DNA of 64,000 nucleotides from Geminicoccus sp. (GTDB taxonomy: Bacteria; Pseudomonadota; Alphaproteobacteria; UBA7985). This document shows, in pieces, positions 38,337 through 51,062 of the stretch. The stretch is from the NCBI GenBank assembly GCA_002708995.1, contig PAPT01000014.1:62001-126000 (forward strand), written 5' to 3'. The position numbers and the translations under genes are program-made. The notes under the pieces are model-generated. The model ran no database searches and was not told the origin of the DNA. It worked only from the letters and a program-made list of their open reading frames with translations. Positions within the stretch are counted from its first letter, which is position 1. The number at the start of each line of letters is the position of its first letter.

Positions 38337-39272
38337 ATGACGAAGGAATGGTGGCCCGTGACAAACCAACGAACTCTCTCCCAGCCCTTGCGGCTCTCGG
38401 GTCTCACGCTTCACGCCGGCGTGCCGGTGTCATGCACCGTAGCCCCCGCGAGTGTTAGTCATGGTCTGATTTTCCGACGGCTTGATTCCCTGCCCGAGGT
38501 CGCCGACGTGCCTGTGGCTCCGGGCCGACTGGTCGCTGCACCGCTATGCTCTCGCATAGCCAACGAGGGCGGGACCAGTATTTCCACGCTCGAACACCTG
38601 ATGGCAGCCTTTCGGGTCTACGGCATCACCAACGCGCTGATCACCCTCGACGGCCCGGAAGTGCCGATCCTCGATGGCTCGGCTCTGCCGTGGGTCCGGG
38701 CGATCGAAGAAGCCGGCATCTTCGAGCAGGACTGCATCGCCCCCATGGTTGAGCTGCGGCGCCCCGTGCGGGTGTCCTACGACGACCGTCACGCGACCCT
38801 GATACCGCTCCGGAACCGAGAGGAGACCGCAACCTTCACCGCACGGATTGAATTTGCCTCCATCGGGATCGGCGCGCAGTCGTTTTCCGGCGGGGCCAAG
38901 CCTGCATTTTTCAATGCTGAAATCGCGGCGGCGAGGTCATTTGTGGAAGCCAGTGAGTTGCCGGCCCTGCAGTCCAAAGGGTTGGTTCGGGGCGGGTCGC
39001 TGGCCAATGCCGTAGTCTTCGATGCGGTGGGCGTGCGCAATCCGGAGGGGCTGCGCTTCCCGGACGAACCCGCCCGTCATAAGGTGCTAGACGCCATGGG
39101 CGATATGTACCTCGGCGGGGTGCAGATCCTCGCGCACTATCAGGGGTACAAGGCGGGCCACGCATTGCATGCGACCCTGCTGCGCGCCCTGTTCGCCGAT
39201 GAAACGGCCTGGCGTTGGACGGAAGAGAGCGTCGCCAGCAAAGTTGTAGCCATGGACCACTTCCGGCGCTAA
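38337..39272 (+). CDS. lpxC: UDP-3-O-acyl-N-acetylglucosamine deacetylase LpxC
   Basis: LpxC is the committed step of lipid A synthesis. The 311-residue protein has the zinc ligands His87 (STLEHLMA), His248 and Asp252 (HKVLDAMGD), the catalytic Glu86 and His275, and FSGGAKPAFF in the insert. Length is normal. It lies behind the ftsZ terminator and so has its own promoter. Three starts are close together (GTG 38331, ATG 38337, GTG 38358); ATG 38337 is used. Confidence 0.94.
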   Translation: MTKEWWPVTNQRTLSQPLRLSGLTLHAGVPVSCTVAPASVSHGLIFRRLDSLPEVADVPVAPGRLVAAPLCSRIANEGGTSISTLEHLMAAFRVYGITNALITLDGPEVPILDGSALPWVRAIEEAGIFEQDCIAPMVELRRPVRVSYDDRHATLIPLRNREETATFTARIEFASIGIGAQSFSGGAKPAFFNAEIAAARSFVEASELPALQSKGLVRGGSLANAVVFDAVGVRNPEGLRFPDEPARHKVLDAMGDMYLGGVQILAHYQGYKAGHALHATLLRALFADETAWRWTEESVASKVVAMDHFRR

Positions 39273-39374
39273 AACGGCGACAGGATTATGCGGCGAGCAC
39301 TCTGGCGATCGGCCCTGGGTCCAAGCCGCGCTCCGTGTGTCCCGACATCCCATTCTGCGAGGTCAGCCCAAGCC

Positions 39375-40193
39375 TTGAAATCGATCCTGTCCCTGTTTGT
39401 AGGCCTGCTTGCCCTCTTCGCCCTGACCGCCTGTGAAGACCGGGTGGATCGTGTCGCGCGACTGCAAACCGAAGCGGATACCATTGACGAGTTGGCCGAA
39501 GAAGCCCAGCGCTCGATCAACGGCATGCGCTACATCGAGGCAGCCCGGCTGCTCGATGAAATCGACCGACAGTTCCCGACTTCGGTCGAGGCGCCTCGAG
39601 CGCTGATCCTGTCCGGCCGCTACTTCTTTGAAGGTCAAGAATACGAGCAAGCGGTCGCCGTCCTCTCCCGCTTCATCCGCGACCACCGCGGCCACCCGGA
39701 TATTGCTTACGGCTACTATCTGCGTGCGGTTAGCGCTTATCGCTCCGTTTCCGAAGTTGATAAGGACGAGGGCGATACCCGAAAGGCCGAAACCTTCCTG
39801 CTCGAGGTGATCAACAAGTTCTCCGGCACCGACTATGCCCTCGACGCCAGCGTCAAGCTGAACGCGATCAAGAACCAGCGGGCGGCCAAGGAACTGGTGA
39901 TCGGCAAGTTCTACCACGACCGCAAGGAATTCCTCGCTGCGCTGACCCGGTACCAGAACGTGGTCAGCGAATTCCCGGACTCGACCTACGTCGAGGAGGC
40001 GCTTTATCGCATCATCGAGGTCTACGTGAGCCTTGGCCTAACGCAGGAGGCGCGGAACACAGCCGTGCTGCTCGGCCATAACTTCCCGGCCAGCACGTGG
40101 TATTTCAAGGCCTATGAGATTGTTGAAGGCCCTCTGCCGCGCCATATCACACCCAAGGGTGGCGGCATCGGACGCCTGAACCCCTTCGGCTGA
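39375..40193 (+). CDS. bamD: Outer membrane assembly lipoprotein BamD
   Basis: BamD is the essential TPR lipoprotein of the BAM complex that inserts outer-membrane beta-barrels. From the TTG at 39375 the protein has a clean lipoprotein signal (MKSILSLFVGLLALFALTAC), with the lipidated Cys at the end of LTAC, then five TPR-like repeats (about 35-240). An in-frame ATG at 39288 would add 29 Arg-rich residues before the signal, which fits less well, but cannot be excluded. It is followed after 20 bases by recN. Confidence 0.88.
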   Translation: MKSILSLFVGLLALFALTACEDRVDRVARLQTEADTIDELAEEAQRSINGMRYIEAARLLDEIDRQFPTSVEAPRALILSGRYFFEGQEYEQAVAVLSRFIRDHRGHPDIAYGYYLRAVSAYRSVSEVDKDEGDTRKAETFLLEVINKFSGTDYALDASVKLNAIKNQRAAKELVIGKFYHDRKEFLAALTRYQNVVSEFPDSTYVEEALYRIIEVYVSLGLTQEARNTAVLLGHNFPASTWYFKAYEIVEGPLPRHITPKGGGIGRLNPFG

Positions 40194-40213
40194 TACGGGA
40201 ATGAGAGGGCGCT

Positions 40214-44073
<3,860 letters not shown>

Positions 44074-44463
44074 GCTTCATCAGGCACTCAGGCGTGTGCG
44101 TGGGAGGGCCGAAGGCCGCGAAGCGGCTGAGGACCGAGCGCGCCACCCTAACTCAGGCCCAAAGCATTGAGCTTCAAACATTGGTTGTGTTTTGCGCAAC
44201 GCTTGGCCCGACCGCGCGAAGCGCGGTCGGGCCAAGTCGGCACAACTTCTTTGGGTTAATGCTCAACACGCAAAGGTTATCCTACGCCTGTTGAAGGACT
44301 TTGAGGGTTGTTCAAGTGAATATCTACCACACGCTCAATGACTAGCCACCGTTGGACGTCAAGGGAAACCTCGCTCACAGCGAAGCGTTTTGAGCGCAGA
44401 GCGAGAGAAGTTGCGGGCTCGATTTGATGCCGCTTCGCGGCTTACAAATCTCCCCCACGCAAC
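44074..44463. repeat. Non-coding repeat element, copy B, between convergent ligA and clcA-like gene
   Basis: This 390-base gap carries the second copy of the element at 15038-15530. It opens with GCGTGGGAGGGCCGAAGGCC (44098-44117) and ends with the near inverted sequence whose complement begins GCGTGGGGGAGATTTG (to 44460), so the ends look like imperfect inverted repeats. It contains at least four GCGAAGC/GCTTCGC mini-hairpin cores and the strong hairpin at 44202-44236. The plus strand has a frame reading VGGPKAAKRLRTERAT. No gene is recognised. Confidence 0.75.
44202..44236. repeat. Perfect 16-bp hairpin with GAA triloop in repeat copy B
   Basis: CTTGGCCCGACCGCGC (44202-44217) and its exact complement (44221-44236) enclose a GAA loop, forming the GCGAAGC mini-hairpin at the tip. 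Copy A has a related but imperfect stem at 15047-15082. As DNA or RNA this would be very stable. No T run follows, so it is not a standard terminator. Confidence 0.85.
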
Positions 44464-46251
44464 TCAGGCCCTGTCCTCCCGGCTCCAGGGCGCAGCCTCG
44501 GGCAGCTCTTCCTGCCCCTCAGCCACCAGCATGGCCCGGTGATAGGCATAGGACACGTCGAAGTCGTGGATGACGCCGATCAGCCGCTGGCTGGTTTCAT
44601 CCTCGATCACCGGTACGTGGGCCTCACCCTTCTCCACGAAGCGCTTCATCGCCGTCGTCAGGTCGCAGGCCGAGGTCACCGACAACGCCGGGGACGCCAG
44701 GTCGGCGGCCGTCTTATCGGGATCATCGAAGGCACTGCGCGATGTCTCAAGCGTAATGAATCCCTCCAACCGGCTTCCCTCACCAATCACAAACACTCGC
44801 CCCCAGCGGCTGGCAATCACCGCCTCGAGCGTCGCTGGTGCAGGCAGGTCTGGCGTCACCGTGTCCGGCTCTTCATCCAGCACCTCGGAAACCTGCGTGT
44901 TGGCCAACAAAGAGATGTCCTTGCCATCGCGGATGTCGTGCCCCATCGACTGCAGCTGCCGGGTGAAGAACGAATGCCCGGTCAGGGTCCGCGACAGCCC
45001 GACCGCGAACACCACCGCCACCATCGACCCCACCGCCATGGGGTAAGAGCCGGTCAGCTCGAACACCATCAGCACGGTCGAAATCGGCGCGCCGAGCACC
45101 GCCGCCGCGACCGCCCCCATGCCGACAATTGCGTAGGCCGATGACCCCGAAGTCTCCCACGGCAACCAGCCCACCAGCTGGCCGAATACGGCCCCCAGCG
45201 CCGCGCCGATCAGCAGCGAAGGCGAGAACACGCCACCGCCGAAGCCCAGCCCTTGGCAGGCCGTCGCACAAATGATCTTCCCCACCAGAATGGCGACCAG
45301 CAGCAGCAGACCGTACTGACCGGCCAGCGTCAGCTGTGTCGCCTCGTAGCCGATCCCCAGCACCTGCGGCAGCTGGATTGCGATCAGGCCAACGATCAGC
45401 CCCGCGATCGCCGGACGGCACCACCACGGCAGCCGGAGCTGATCGGCCACCCGCACAATCCGGAAGCTTATGAAGATGAACAGCACGGCTATGAGCCCAC
45501 TGACGCCCCCCAGAGCCCCGAACAGCGGAAAATCGATCGGGCCGGCAATAACAATCTCCGGCATCACGAAGGCCGGGTCATCGCCCCGCACCGCTCGACC
45601 GACCAGCGTCGCAGTCAGCGCCGCGAGCACGCAGGGCGCAAAGACAGAAAAGGCGTAGTGCCCGACCACGACCTCGAGCGCGAAGAACACCCCGGCCAGC
45701 GGCGCATTAAACGAGGCCGCCACCGCCGCAGAGACCCCGCAGGCCAGCAGTGTCCGCCGCACCCGCGGGTCAAGCCCCAGCGCCCGCGCACCCCAGGCAC
45801 CAATAGTGGCCCCCCAGTGCACCATGGGTCCCTCGCGCCCGACGGACGCGCCAAAACCCAGGGAAATCCCATTGAGAGTCGCCGCCTTGATCCCGTCGCG
45901 GAAACTCATGGTTCCCCGCCGCAGCGCCGACGCCGCGATCACATAAGCCACCCCCGGGGGGCGGGGCAGGTTGGGGTAAAAGACCAGCATCAACCCGCCG
46001 ATGATCAGGCCACCGACAACCGGCGCGGCCATCCGCCGCCACCAGTGGTCCTGGTTGAGGCCGGATATCAGCAGCTCCTCCCGGGTCCCCAGCGCCAGCC
46101 ACTGGGTCCAGGCGATCAGCTCAAGGAAAACAACGGCCGCCAACCCCACCAGGGCCCCCACGACCACCGCCAAACCCATGGCCACCACAAGTCCCCGCTG
46201 GCGAAAGGCCAGATGGGGTGAGGCGGTAGCACGGGTCGATGGATCTGCCAT
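44464..46251 (-). CDS. ClC-family chloride channel/transporter with C-terminal CBS pair
   Basis: The 595-residue protein has a ClC membrane domain (about 20-445) and two CBS domains (about 460-580). The gating-Glu motif GREGP is present (SVGREGPMVH), as is GGGVFSPSL and a Glu at the internal proton site (FFALEVV), which favours a chloride/proton exchanger. The first selectivity motif (GSGIP) is degenerate. It faces ligA across repeat copy B and is 23 bases downstream of the thioesterase gene. Confidence 0.9.
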   Translation of the reverse strand: MADPSTRATASPHLAFRQRGLVVAMGLAVVVGALVGLAAVVFLELIAWTQWLALGTREELLISGLNQDHWWRRMAAPVVGGLIIGGLMLVFYPNLPRPPGVAYVIAASALRRGTMSFRDGIKAATLNGISLGFGASVGREGPMVHWGATIGAWGARALGLDPRVRRTLLACGVSAAVAASFNAPLAGVFFALEVVVGHYAFSVFAPCVLAALTATLVGRAVRGDDPAFVMPEIVIAGPIDFPLFGALGGVSGLIAVLFIFISFRIVRVADQLRLPWWCRPAIAGLIVGLIAIQLPQVLGIGYEATQLTLAGQYGLLLLVAILVGKIICATACQGLGFGGGVFSPSLLIGAALGAVFGQLVGWLPWETSGSSAYAIVGMGAVAAAVLGAPISTVLMVFELTGSYPMAVGSMVAVVFAVGLSRTLTGHSFFTRQLQSMGHDIRDGKDISLLANTQVSEVLDEEPDTVTPDLPAPATLEAVIASRWGRVFVIGEGSRLEGFITLETSRSAFDDPDKTAADLASPALSVTSACDLTTAMKRFVEKGEAHVPVIEDETSQRLIGVIHDFDVSYAYHRAMLVAEGQEELPEAAPWSREDRA

Positions 46252-46274
46252 GGCTTGGTGTGTGTGCGTCTACC

Positions 46275-46805
46275 TCAGCGAACCAGAGACTTGCCGGGCG
46301 GCAGGCCGATCGACCGGCCGACCCAGTCGGGCGCATCCCAGTCCTTGTGGATTTCCCAAACCAGCGCGAGGGCTTCCATCACGTCTTCGTGGAAGGGCGC
46401 TGAGCGCCGCGTCTCCAGCGACACCGACAGGCTCATCCACTCCATGGTCGCAGAGAGAAACTCGCTGCCATCCTCGTTCACGCCGAACATCTGCTGGATC
46501 AGGTGCATGCGCTTGGCATCGTAGTCGTAGAGGTGGTTGCGCAGGCGGTAGGTCTGCCCTTCCATCAGCTCACCGAGGTACTGCACGTGCCCCTCGAGGG
46601 TCATGGTTGTCATCTGCGTGCGCATCCGCGCCGCCTCGCCAAAATCAAGGGCATCGACAAAGGCATCGAGACCGGTATCAAACGCCACCAGATAGTAGGC
46701 GACGTTCATGTGACCGTTGTAGTCGATCCACACGGGCAGAACCTTGCCCTCAAGCGCGAAGCAGGATTGGGCAGCCGCCCTCACCGCGTCCAGGTCAAAA
46801 CCCAC
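46275..46805 (-). CDS. Hotdog-fold acyl-CoA thioesterase (4HBT family)
   Basis: The 176-residue protein has WIDYNGHMNVAYY, the loop and helix start of 4-hydroxybenzoyl-CoA-type hotdog thioesterases, with the catalytic residue expected at the Asp/Asn of DYNGHMN. It resembles the thioesterases of carnitine/betaine degradation loci, but no such genes are here and the substrate is unknown. It is transcribed towards the ClC gene, with which it may share a promoter. Confidence 0.8.
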   Translation of the reverse strand: MGFDLDAVRAAAQSCFALEGKVLPVWIDYNGHMNVAYYLVAFDTGLDAFVDALDFGEAARMRTQMTTMTLEGHVQYLGELMEGQTYRLRNHLYDYDAKRMHLIQQMFGVNEDGSEFLSATMEWMSLSVSLETRRSAPFHEDVMEALALVWEIHKDWDAPDWVGRSIGLPPGKSLVR

Positions 46806-47161
46806 TGATACCCCCTATGCGCAGGCTGTCTTGGAGGCAGGCTTAACCTCCCCGTCGTCCTTAGGCTAGGGGGCAGACCAAATATTTCGCCGACCCGTCG
46901 CTTGTTCACCCTGCGAACGCGCCTCCCGCCACGTCGTTCCGCTTCACGGCGAAGGCGGCTCTGCAACGAACGACAAGGGTGCGCGCCGGGATAGCAGCCG
47001 CAACCGCCGCCCGGATGACAAGCCATGGCAGAGGCCCTAAAACCTTTGCAGTGCAACCCGCCTCAGCGTCGACGGAGCGCTGGTGCCACCGCTGCAGCCT
47101 GCCGCCCGAGCCGATCCCACAGACACCGATTGCCCCAGAACAAAGACGCACCAGATCAATC
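46806..47161. other. Divergent intergenic region with an imperfect hairpin
   Basis: The 356 bases separate the thioesterase and tsaC, which point away from each other, so promoters for both should be here. No gene is recognised, although the tsaC frame is open leftwards to 46979. An inverted repeat GTCGTTC / GAACGAC (46933-46974) with an inner CCGCTTC/GAAGGCGG stem may form a hairpin. Confidence 0.45.
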
Positions 47162-48184
47162 ATGACCCTTCGCCAGCCCCTCAGCCCTGAAACCCTCGAC
47201 CGCGCGGCAGACAACCTGCGCGCAGGGCAACTGGTGGCCTTCGCGACCGAGACCGTCTACGGCCTCGGGGGTGACGCCGCCAACCCGCTGGCCGTCGCGC
47301 GAATTTTCGAGACCAAAGGCCGGCCGCGCTTCAACCCTCTGATCGCGCACTTTGCCGATACTGCAGCAGCCTTTGCCGTGGTGGAACCGGACCAGCGCGC
47401 GCGCGCACTTGCGACGGCCTTCTGGCCGGGACCGCTGACGCTGGTCCTGCCCCGCCGCCCAGACTGCCCGATAGACCCGCTGGCCAGCGCTGGTCTGGCG
47501 ACACAGGCCGTGCGCGTACCCCGGGTGTCACCGGGCTTCCGCAGCCTGCTCACCAGATTTAACGGCGGAATTGTCGCGCCGAGCGCCAACCCCTCGGGGC
47601 GTTTATCACCCACCTCCGCCGAACACGTGGAAGCCGGTTTTCTCAGCCAACGGGAGCACGCGCCCGAACACCTCGCGCTGATCCTCGACGATGGCCCCTG
47701 CCTTGCGGGTCTGGAAAGTACCGTGGTCGATCTCTCCGACGCCGGGCAGCCGCGCCTGCTCCGCCACGGCGCCATCGCCCAGACCGATATTGAAGCAGTG
47801 CTGGGACAGGCACTGACCCCAGATACCGACCCGGCGGTCAAGACCGCACCAGGTCAGATGACGCGCCACTACGCCCCGGGCGCGCCGCTGATCCTCAACG
47901 CTGAGACGGCGACGCCAGATCAGGCCGCGCTGGTATTCTCCAACCCGACGGGCTTCGAGGCTTCCAGCGCGCTGGAGGTGCTCAGCCCGAACGGGTCAAC
48001 CACGGAAGCCGCCGCCGCCCTGTTCGCCGCCCTGCACCGCCTCGACGCGCTTGAACCTACGGCCATCGCCGTCGGCCCGGTGCCGATGACCGGGTTGGGC
48101 GAGGCCATCAACGACCGCCTGCGCCGCGCGGCAGCGGGTAGCGCCCCGGGCCGAAAGGCGGCCGGGCGAAGCCCGAGGGCCTGA
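47162..48184 (+). CDS. L-threonylcarbamoyladenylate synthase, Sua5 type
   Basis: This enzyme makes threonylcarbamoyl-AMP for t6A at position 37 of ANN-reading tRNAs. The 340-residue protein has the YrdC domain (FATETVYGLGGDA, KGRPRFNPLIAH, WPGPLTLVL, APSANPSG) and the C-terminal Sua5 domain with the linker PGQMTRHYAP. The last 15 codons sit in a GC-rich palindromic stretch (48150-48180) with a CGGGC-GAA-GCCCG hairpin, so the C-terminus (RKAAGRSPRA) may be a late addition. It is followed after 50 bases by the FAD-linked dehydrogenase. Confidence 0.92.
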   Translation: MTLRQPLSPETLDRAADNLRAGQLVAFATETVYGLGGDAANPLAVARIFETKGRPRFNPLIAHFADTAAAFAVVEPDQRARALATAFWPGPLTLVLPRRPDCPIDPLASAGLATQAVRVPRVSPGFRSLLTRFNGGIVAPSANPSGRLSPTSAEHVEAGFLSQREHAPEHLALILDDGPCLAGLESTVVDLSDAGQPRLLRHGAIAQTDIEAVLGQALTPDTDPAVKTAPGQMTRHYAPGAPLILNAETATPDQAALVFSNPTGFEASSALEVLSPNGSTTEAAAALFAALHRLDALEPTAIAVGPVPMTGLGEAINDRLRRAAAGSAPGRKAAGRSPRA

Positions 48185-48234
48185 GGGCCTGAGATCAAAG
48201 GACCGGAGCAAGCAAGGAACCAAGGACGCACACA

Positions 48235-49665
48235 ATGGTCCAGAAAACGCCCGTGACCGCTGCCCTGCTCGACCAGTTTGGCCCCACAGTCGTGCTGACC
48301 GAAGCCGAGGCCAAGGCCGCTTACACGCTCGACTGGCGCGGCAAGTACCCCAGCGACGCACTCGCCGTGGTCCGCCCGGACAGCACCGCCATGGTCGCCG
48401 ACGTAGTGCGGCTGTGCGCCCGTCACGACGTGGCGATCACGCCGCAAGGGGGCAATACCGGCCTCGTTGGTGGGTCTGTGCCAACCCAGCCCCGGCGTGA
48501 AATCGTGCTGTCGCTCGAACGGATGAGCGCCGTCGAAGACGTCGACGCCGTCGGGAACACCATGCTGGTCCAGACCGGCTGTATCCTCGCCCACGCGCAA
48601 CAGGCTGCCGAGGCCAAAGACCGGCTGTTTCCGCTGTCACTGGGCGCAGAAGGCACCTGCCGCATCGGCGGCAACCTGTCGACCAACGCCGGGGGCATCA
48701 ACGTGCTCAAGTACGGCAACATGCGCGATCTGGTGCTCGGGCTGGAAGTGGTGCTCGCCGACGGGCAGGTCTGGAACGGCCTCAACCGCCTGCGAAAGGA
48801 CAACACCGGCTACGACCTGAAGCACCTGTTCATCGGCGCCGAAGGCTCGCTGGGGATCATCACCCGCGCCGTGCTCAAGCTGTTCCCGCGCCCCCGCGAC
48901 CGGGTCACGCTGTGGCTGGCCTGCGCAGACCCAGCGCAGTGTCTGGCGACCCTCAACGCATTTCGCGGGCGACTGGGCGAGGCGGTCATGGCGGGCGAAA
49001 TCATGCCCCGGATCGCCGTCGAGCAGGCGCTGAGCCGGATCGAAGGCCTGCGCCCCCCGATGCCGGACACGCCGCCCTGGTCACTCCTGCTCGAAGTCGG
49101 GGTGTTCGACGAGCGCGGTCAGATCAACGAGACCATCGACGCCATTGTGCAGGACAGCATGGCCGCAGGGCTGGTGCAGGACGGCGTGATCGCGCAAACC
49201 AGCGAGCAGGCACGCGCCCTGTGGCAAATCCGCGAGGGCGTGCCGGAGGCGGAAACACGCGCCGGTCCATCGATCAAGCACGACGTCTCCGTCCCCGTTG
49301 CGATGATCCCAGCGCTGATCGAGGAAGGCACGGCGCTGCTCGAACGGCTCTATCCCGGCAGTCGCCCGGTACCCTTCGGCCACCTTGGCGATGGCAACCT
49401 GCACTTCAACCTGTGTGCCCCGGCCGAGGCCGTGGGCGACCCGGAACGCGAGGCGCATTTCCTCGCTGCCTGGGGTGAAATCAACGCCGCCTTCCACGAT
49501 CTGGTCGGGTCGATGGGCGGCTCAATCTCAGCCGAGCACGGCATCGGTCAGATGAAGAAAGACGAACTGGCACGAACGGCGGACCCGGTCGGCCTCGCAC
49601 TCATGCGCCAGCTCAAGGCCACGCTCGACCCTGAAAATCGGTTCAATCCGGGAAAGTTAATCTGA
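48235..49665 (+). CDS. FAD-linked 2-hydroxyacid dehydrogenase (D-2-hydroxyglutarate/D-lactate dehydrogenase-like)
   Basis: The 476-residue protein is of the VAO/PCMH fold: an FAD-binding N-terminus with PQGGNTGLVGGSVP and GNLSTNAGG, and a C-terminal FAD-oxidase domain with GHLGDGNLHFN and SAEHGIGQMKK. The metal-binding His residues of the D-2-hydroxyacid group are present in these motifs. The exact substrate cannot be set from sequence. Position next to the Sua5 gene suggests shared transcription only. Confidence 0.88.
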   Translation: MVQKTPVTAALLDQFGPTVVLTEAEAKAAYTLDWRGKYPSDALAVVRPDSTAMVADVVRLCARHDVAITPQGGNTGLVGGSVPTQPRREIVLSLERMSAVEDVDAVGNTMLVQTGCILAHAQQAAEAKDRLFPLSLGAEGTCRIGGNLSTNAGGINVLKYGNMRDLVLGLEVVLADGQVWNGLNRLRKDNTGYDLKHLFIGAEGSLGIITRAVLKLFPRPRDRVTLWLACADPAQCLATLNAFRGRLGEAVMAGEIMPRIAVEQALSRIEGLRPPMPDTPPWSLLLEVGVFDERGQINETIDAIVQDSMAAGLVQDGVIAQTSEQARALWQIREGVPEAETRAGPSIKHDVSVPVAMIPALIEEGTALLERLYPGSRPVPFGHLGDGNLHFNLCAPAEAVGDPEREAHFLAAWGEINAAFHDLVGSMGGSISAEHGIGQMKKDELARTADPVGLALMRQLKATLDPENRFNPGKLI

Positions 49666-49687
49666 GCGCTGAGCGCCGTATCGAAGG

Positions 49688-50950
49688 TCAGCGGTTCTGC
49701 AGCAGGGTTACGATGGCTTCGAGGCTGAAGGTCTCGTTTGGCTCCTCAGGTTCAGCGTCCTGCGCCTTTGATCCCAACCGCAGACTACCGTTGCGGCTGA
49801 GGCTGAAAGTGATGCCGCCGGACGTCGCCGTCGCCTCGTCTTCGCCCTGCGCCGGAATATCGGCCGAAGCCCCCGCCGGCGCTAGCGTCGATGTTGATGT
49901 TGAGAGGGTTGAAACCAGTGCAACTTCGGTCGCTTCCACCTCTTCCAGCCCGGCCGGATCCGACGAAACATCAGCCATGACGTCATCGGTGACTTCGTAG
50001 ATGGCAGCCCCGGTAGCGGCTTCGGTGGCTGTTTCGGTGATATCGCCACTCAGGCTGTCACCGGCATCATTAGAGGCCTCGGCCTCAGCCACGACAGCCA
50101 GCTGGCCGTCCTCAGGCACCCCCAGCGCCGCACTGTCTTCGTTGCGCGCCGCCTCGATCAGCAGAGCCCGGTGCAGAGCGTCGCGCAGCAGCGTGCTGAG
50201 GCTGTCGCCATCACGATCGTTGAGGGCGTAGGCCTGCTCCCGCAGGCGCTGCACCAGCGTCAGCGGATCGATGGCGTTGGAGTCCTTCCGCGCCCGCTGA
50301 GACTTGGTGTTGCCGGTCAGGTGCACCGAGTAGTGCAGGTGCGTGCGGGTCCCCCACGGCACCAGCGTGCCCACGGGATCGCCGAGATCCACGTCCTGCC
50401 CCACCCGCAAGCCCTTGGCCGGCCGGGTGTGCCAGAAGGTGTGCTGCCGCTCGCCATCGAAGACGACAACACCGCTGTCGGTACCAGCAACCTTGGTGTG
50501 GATGACCTCACCGGTGACCGGCGTGAATACGGTTGCGCCGGGGGCGGCGACAATATCAATGCCGGAGTGGAAGTCGTGGCGGCGGTTCAGGCTGCGCCAG
50601 CCGAAATCGCTGCTCAGCTGGGCGGTGACTTCGTCGGCCAGCAGGGGGATTTCATTGTCCCACGGCTGCTTGACGAAGGGACTGGGCAGCTTGCGCGGGC
50701 GCTTGCTTGGGTCAAAGGATACGTTTTCAGCCAGCGATTCAGCGCGCCATTGCATCTGAATCTGAAGCGACTGGCTCAGGGCAAGATCACCCGCTGCACC
50801 ATCGCCCCGGCCAAGACGGCCGAAGTCAGACAGTGCAGACATCCACCCGCGGATTGGGTCAGTGTCCTGCAATTCGATGGAGGAGCAGGCACCCATCGTC
50901 ATTGCAAAGACGATCGCTGCACCTGCTCGGCCTATAGCCTGCAAATCCAT
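49688..50950 (-). CDS. M23-family lipoprotein peptidase (LysM-less murein hydrolase-like)
   Basis: The 420-residue protein has a lipoprotein signal ending MGAC (Cys22), an M23 domain (about 95-230) with HSGIDI (HxxxD) and HLHYS (HxH) zinc motifs, and a long acidic, Ala/Thr/Ser-rich tail (about 270-400). All zinc ligands are present, so it could cleave peptidoglycan crosslinks; EnvC-like inactive forms lose them. ATG 50950 is used; an earlier start at 50977 would put nine residues before the signal. It is convergent with the dehydrogenase gene. Confidence 0.85.
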   Translation of the reverse strand: MDLQAIGRAGAAIVFAMTMGACSSIELQDTDPIRGWMSALSDFGRLGRGDGAAGDLALSQSLQIQMQWRAESLAENVSFDPSKRPRKLPSPFVKQPWDNEIPLLADEVTAQLSSDFGWRSLNRRHDFHSGIDIVAAPGATVFTPVTGEVIHTKVAGTDSGVVVFDGERQHTFWHTRPAKGLRVGQDVDLGDPVGTLVPWGTRTHLHYSVHLTGNTKSQRARKDSNAIDPLTLVQRLREQAYALNDRDGDSLSTLLRDALHRALLIEAARNEDSAALGVPEDGQLAVVAEAEASNDAGDSLSGDITETATEAATGAAIYEVTDDVMADVSSDPAGLEEVEATEVALVSTLSTSTSTLAPAGASADIPAQGEDEATATSGGITFSLSRNGSLRLGSKAQDAEPEEPNETFSLEAIVTLLQNR

Positions 50951-51062
50951 CCGCTCCCTTACCCACTCGCCCAACACTTATTTTGCTCAGACTGTATCGC
51001 GGGAATGAGCAAGCATTATGGCAGACAATTATCAAGCGGATTTCGACTCGGAGCCTCGGGGG

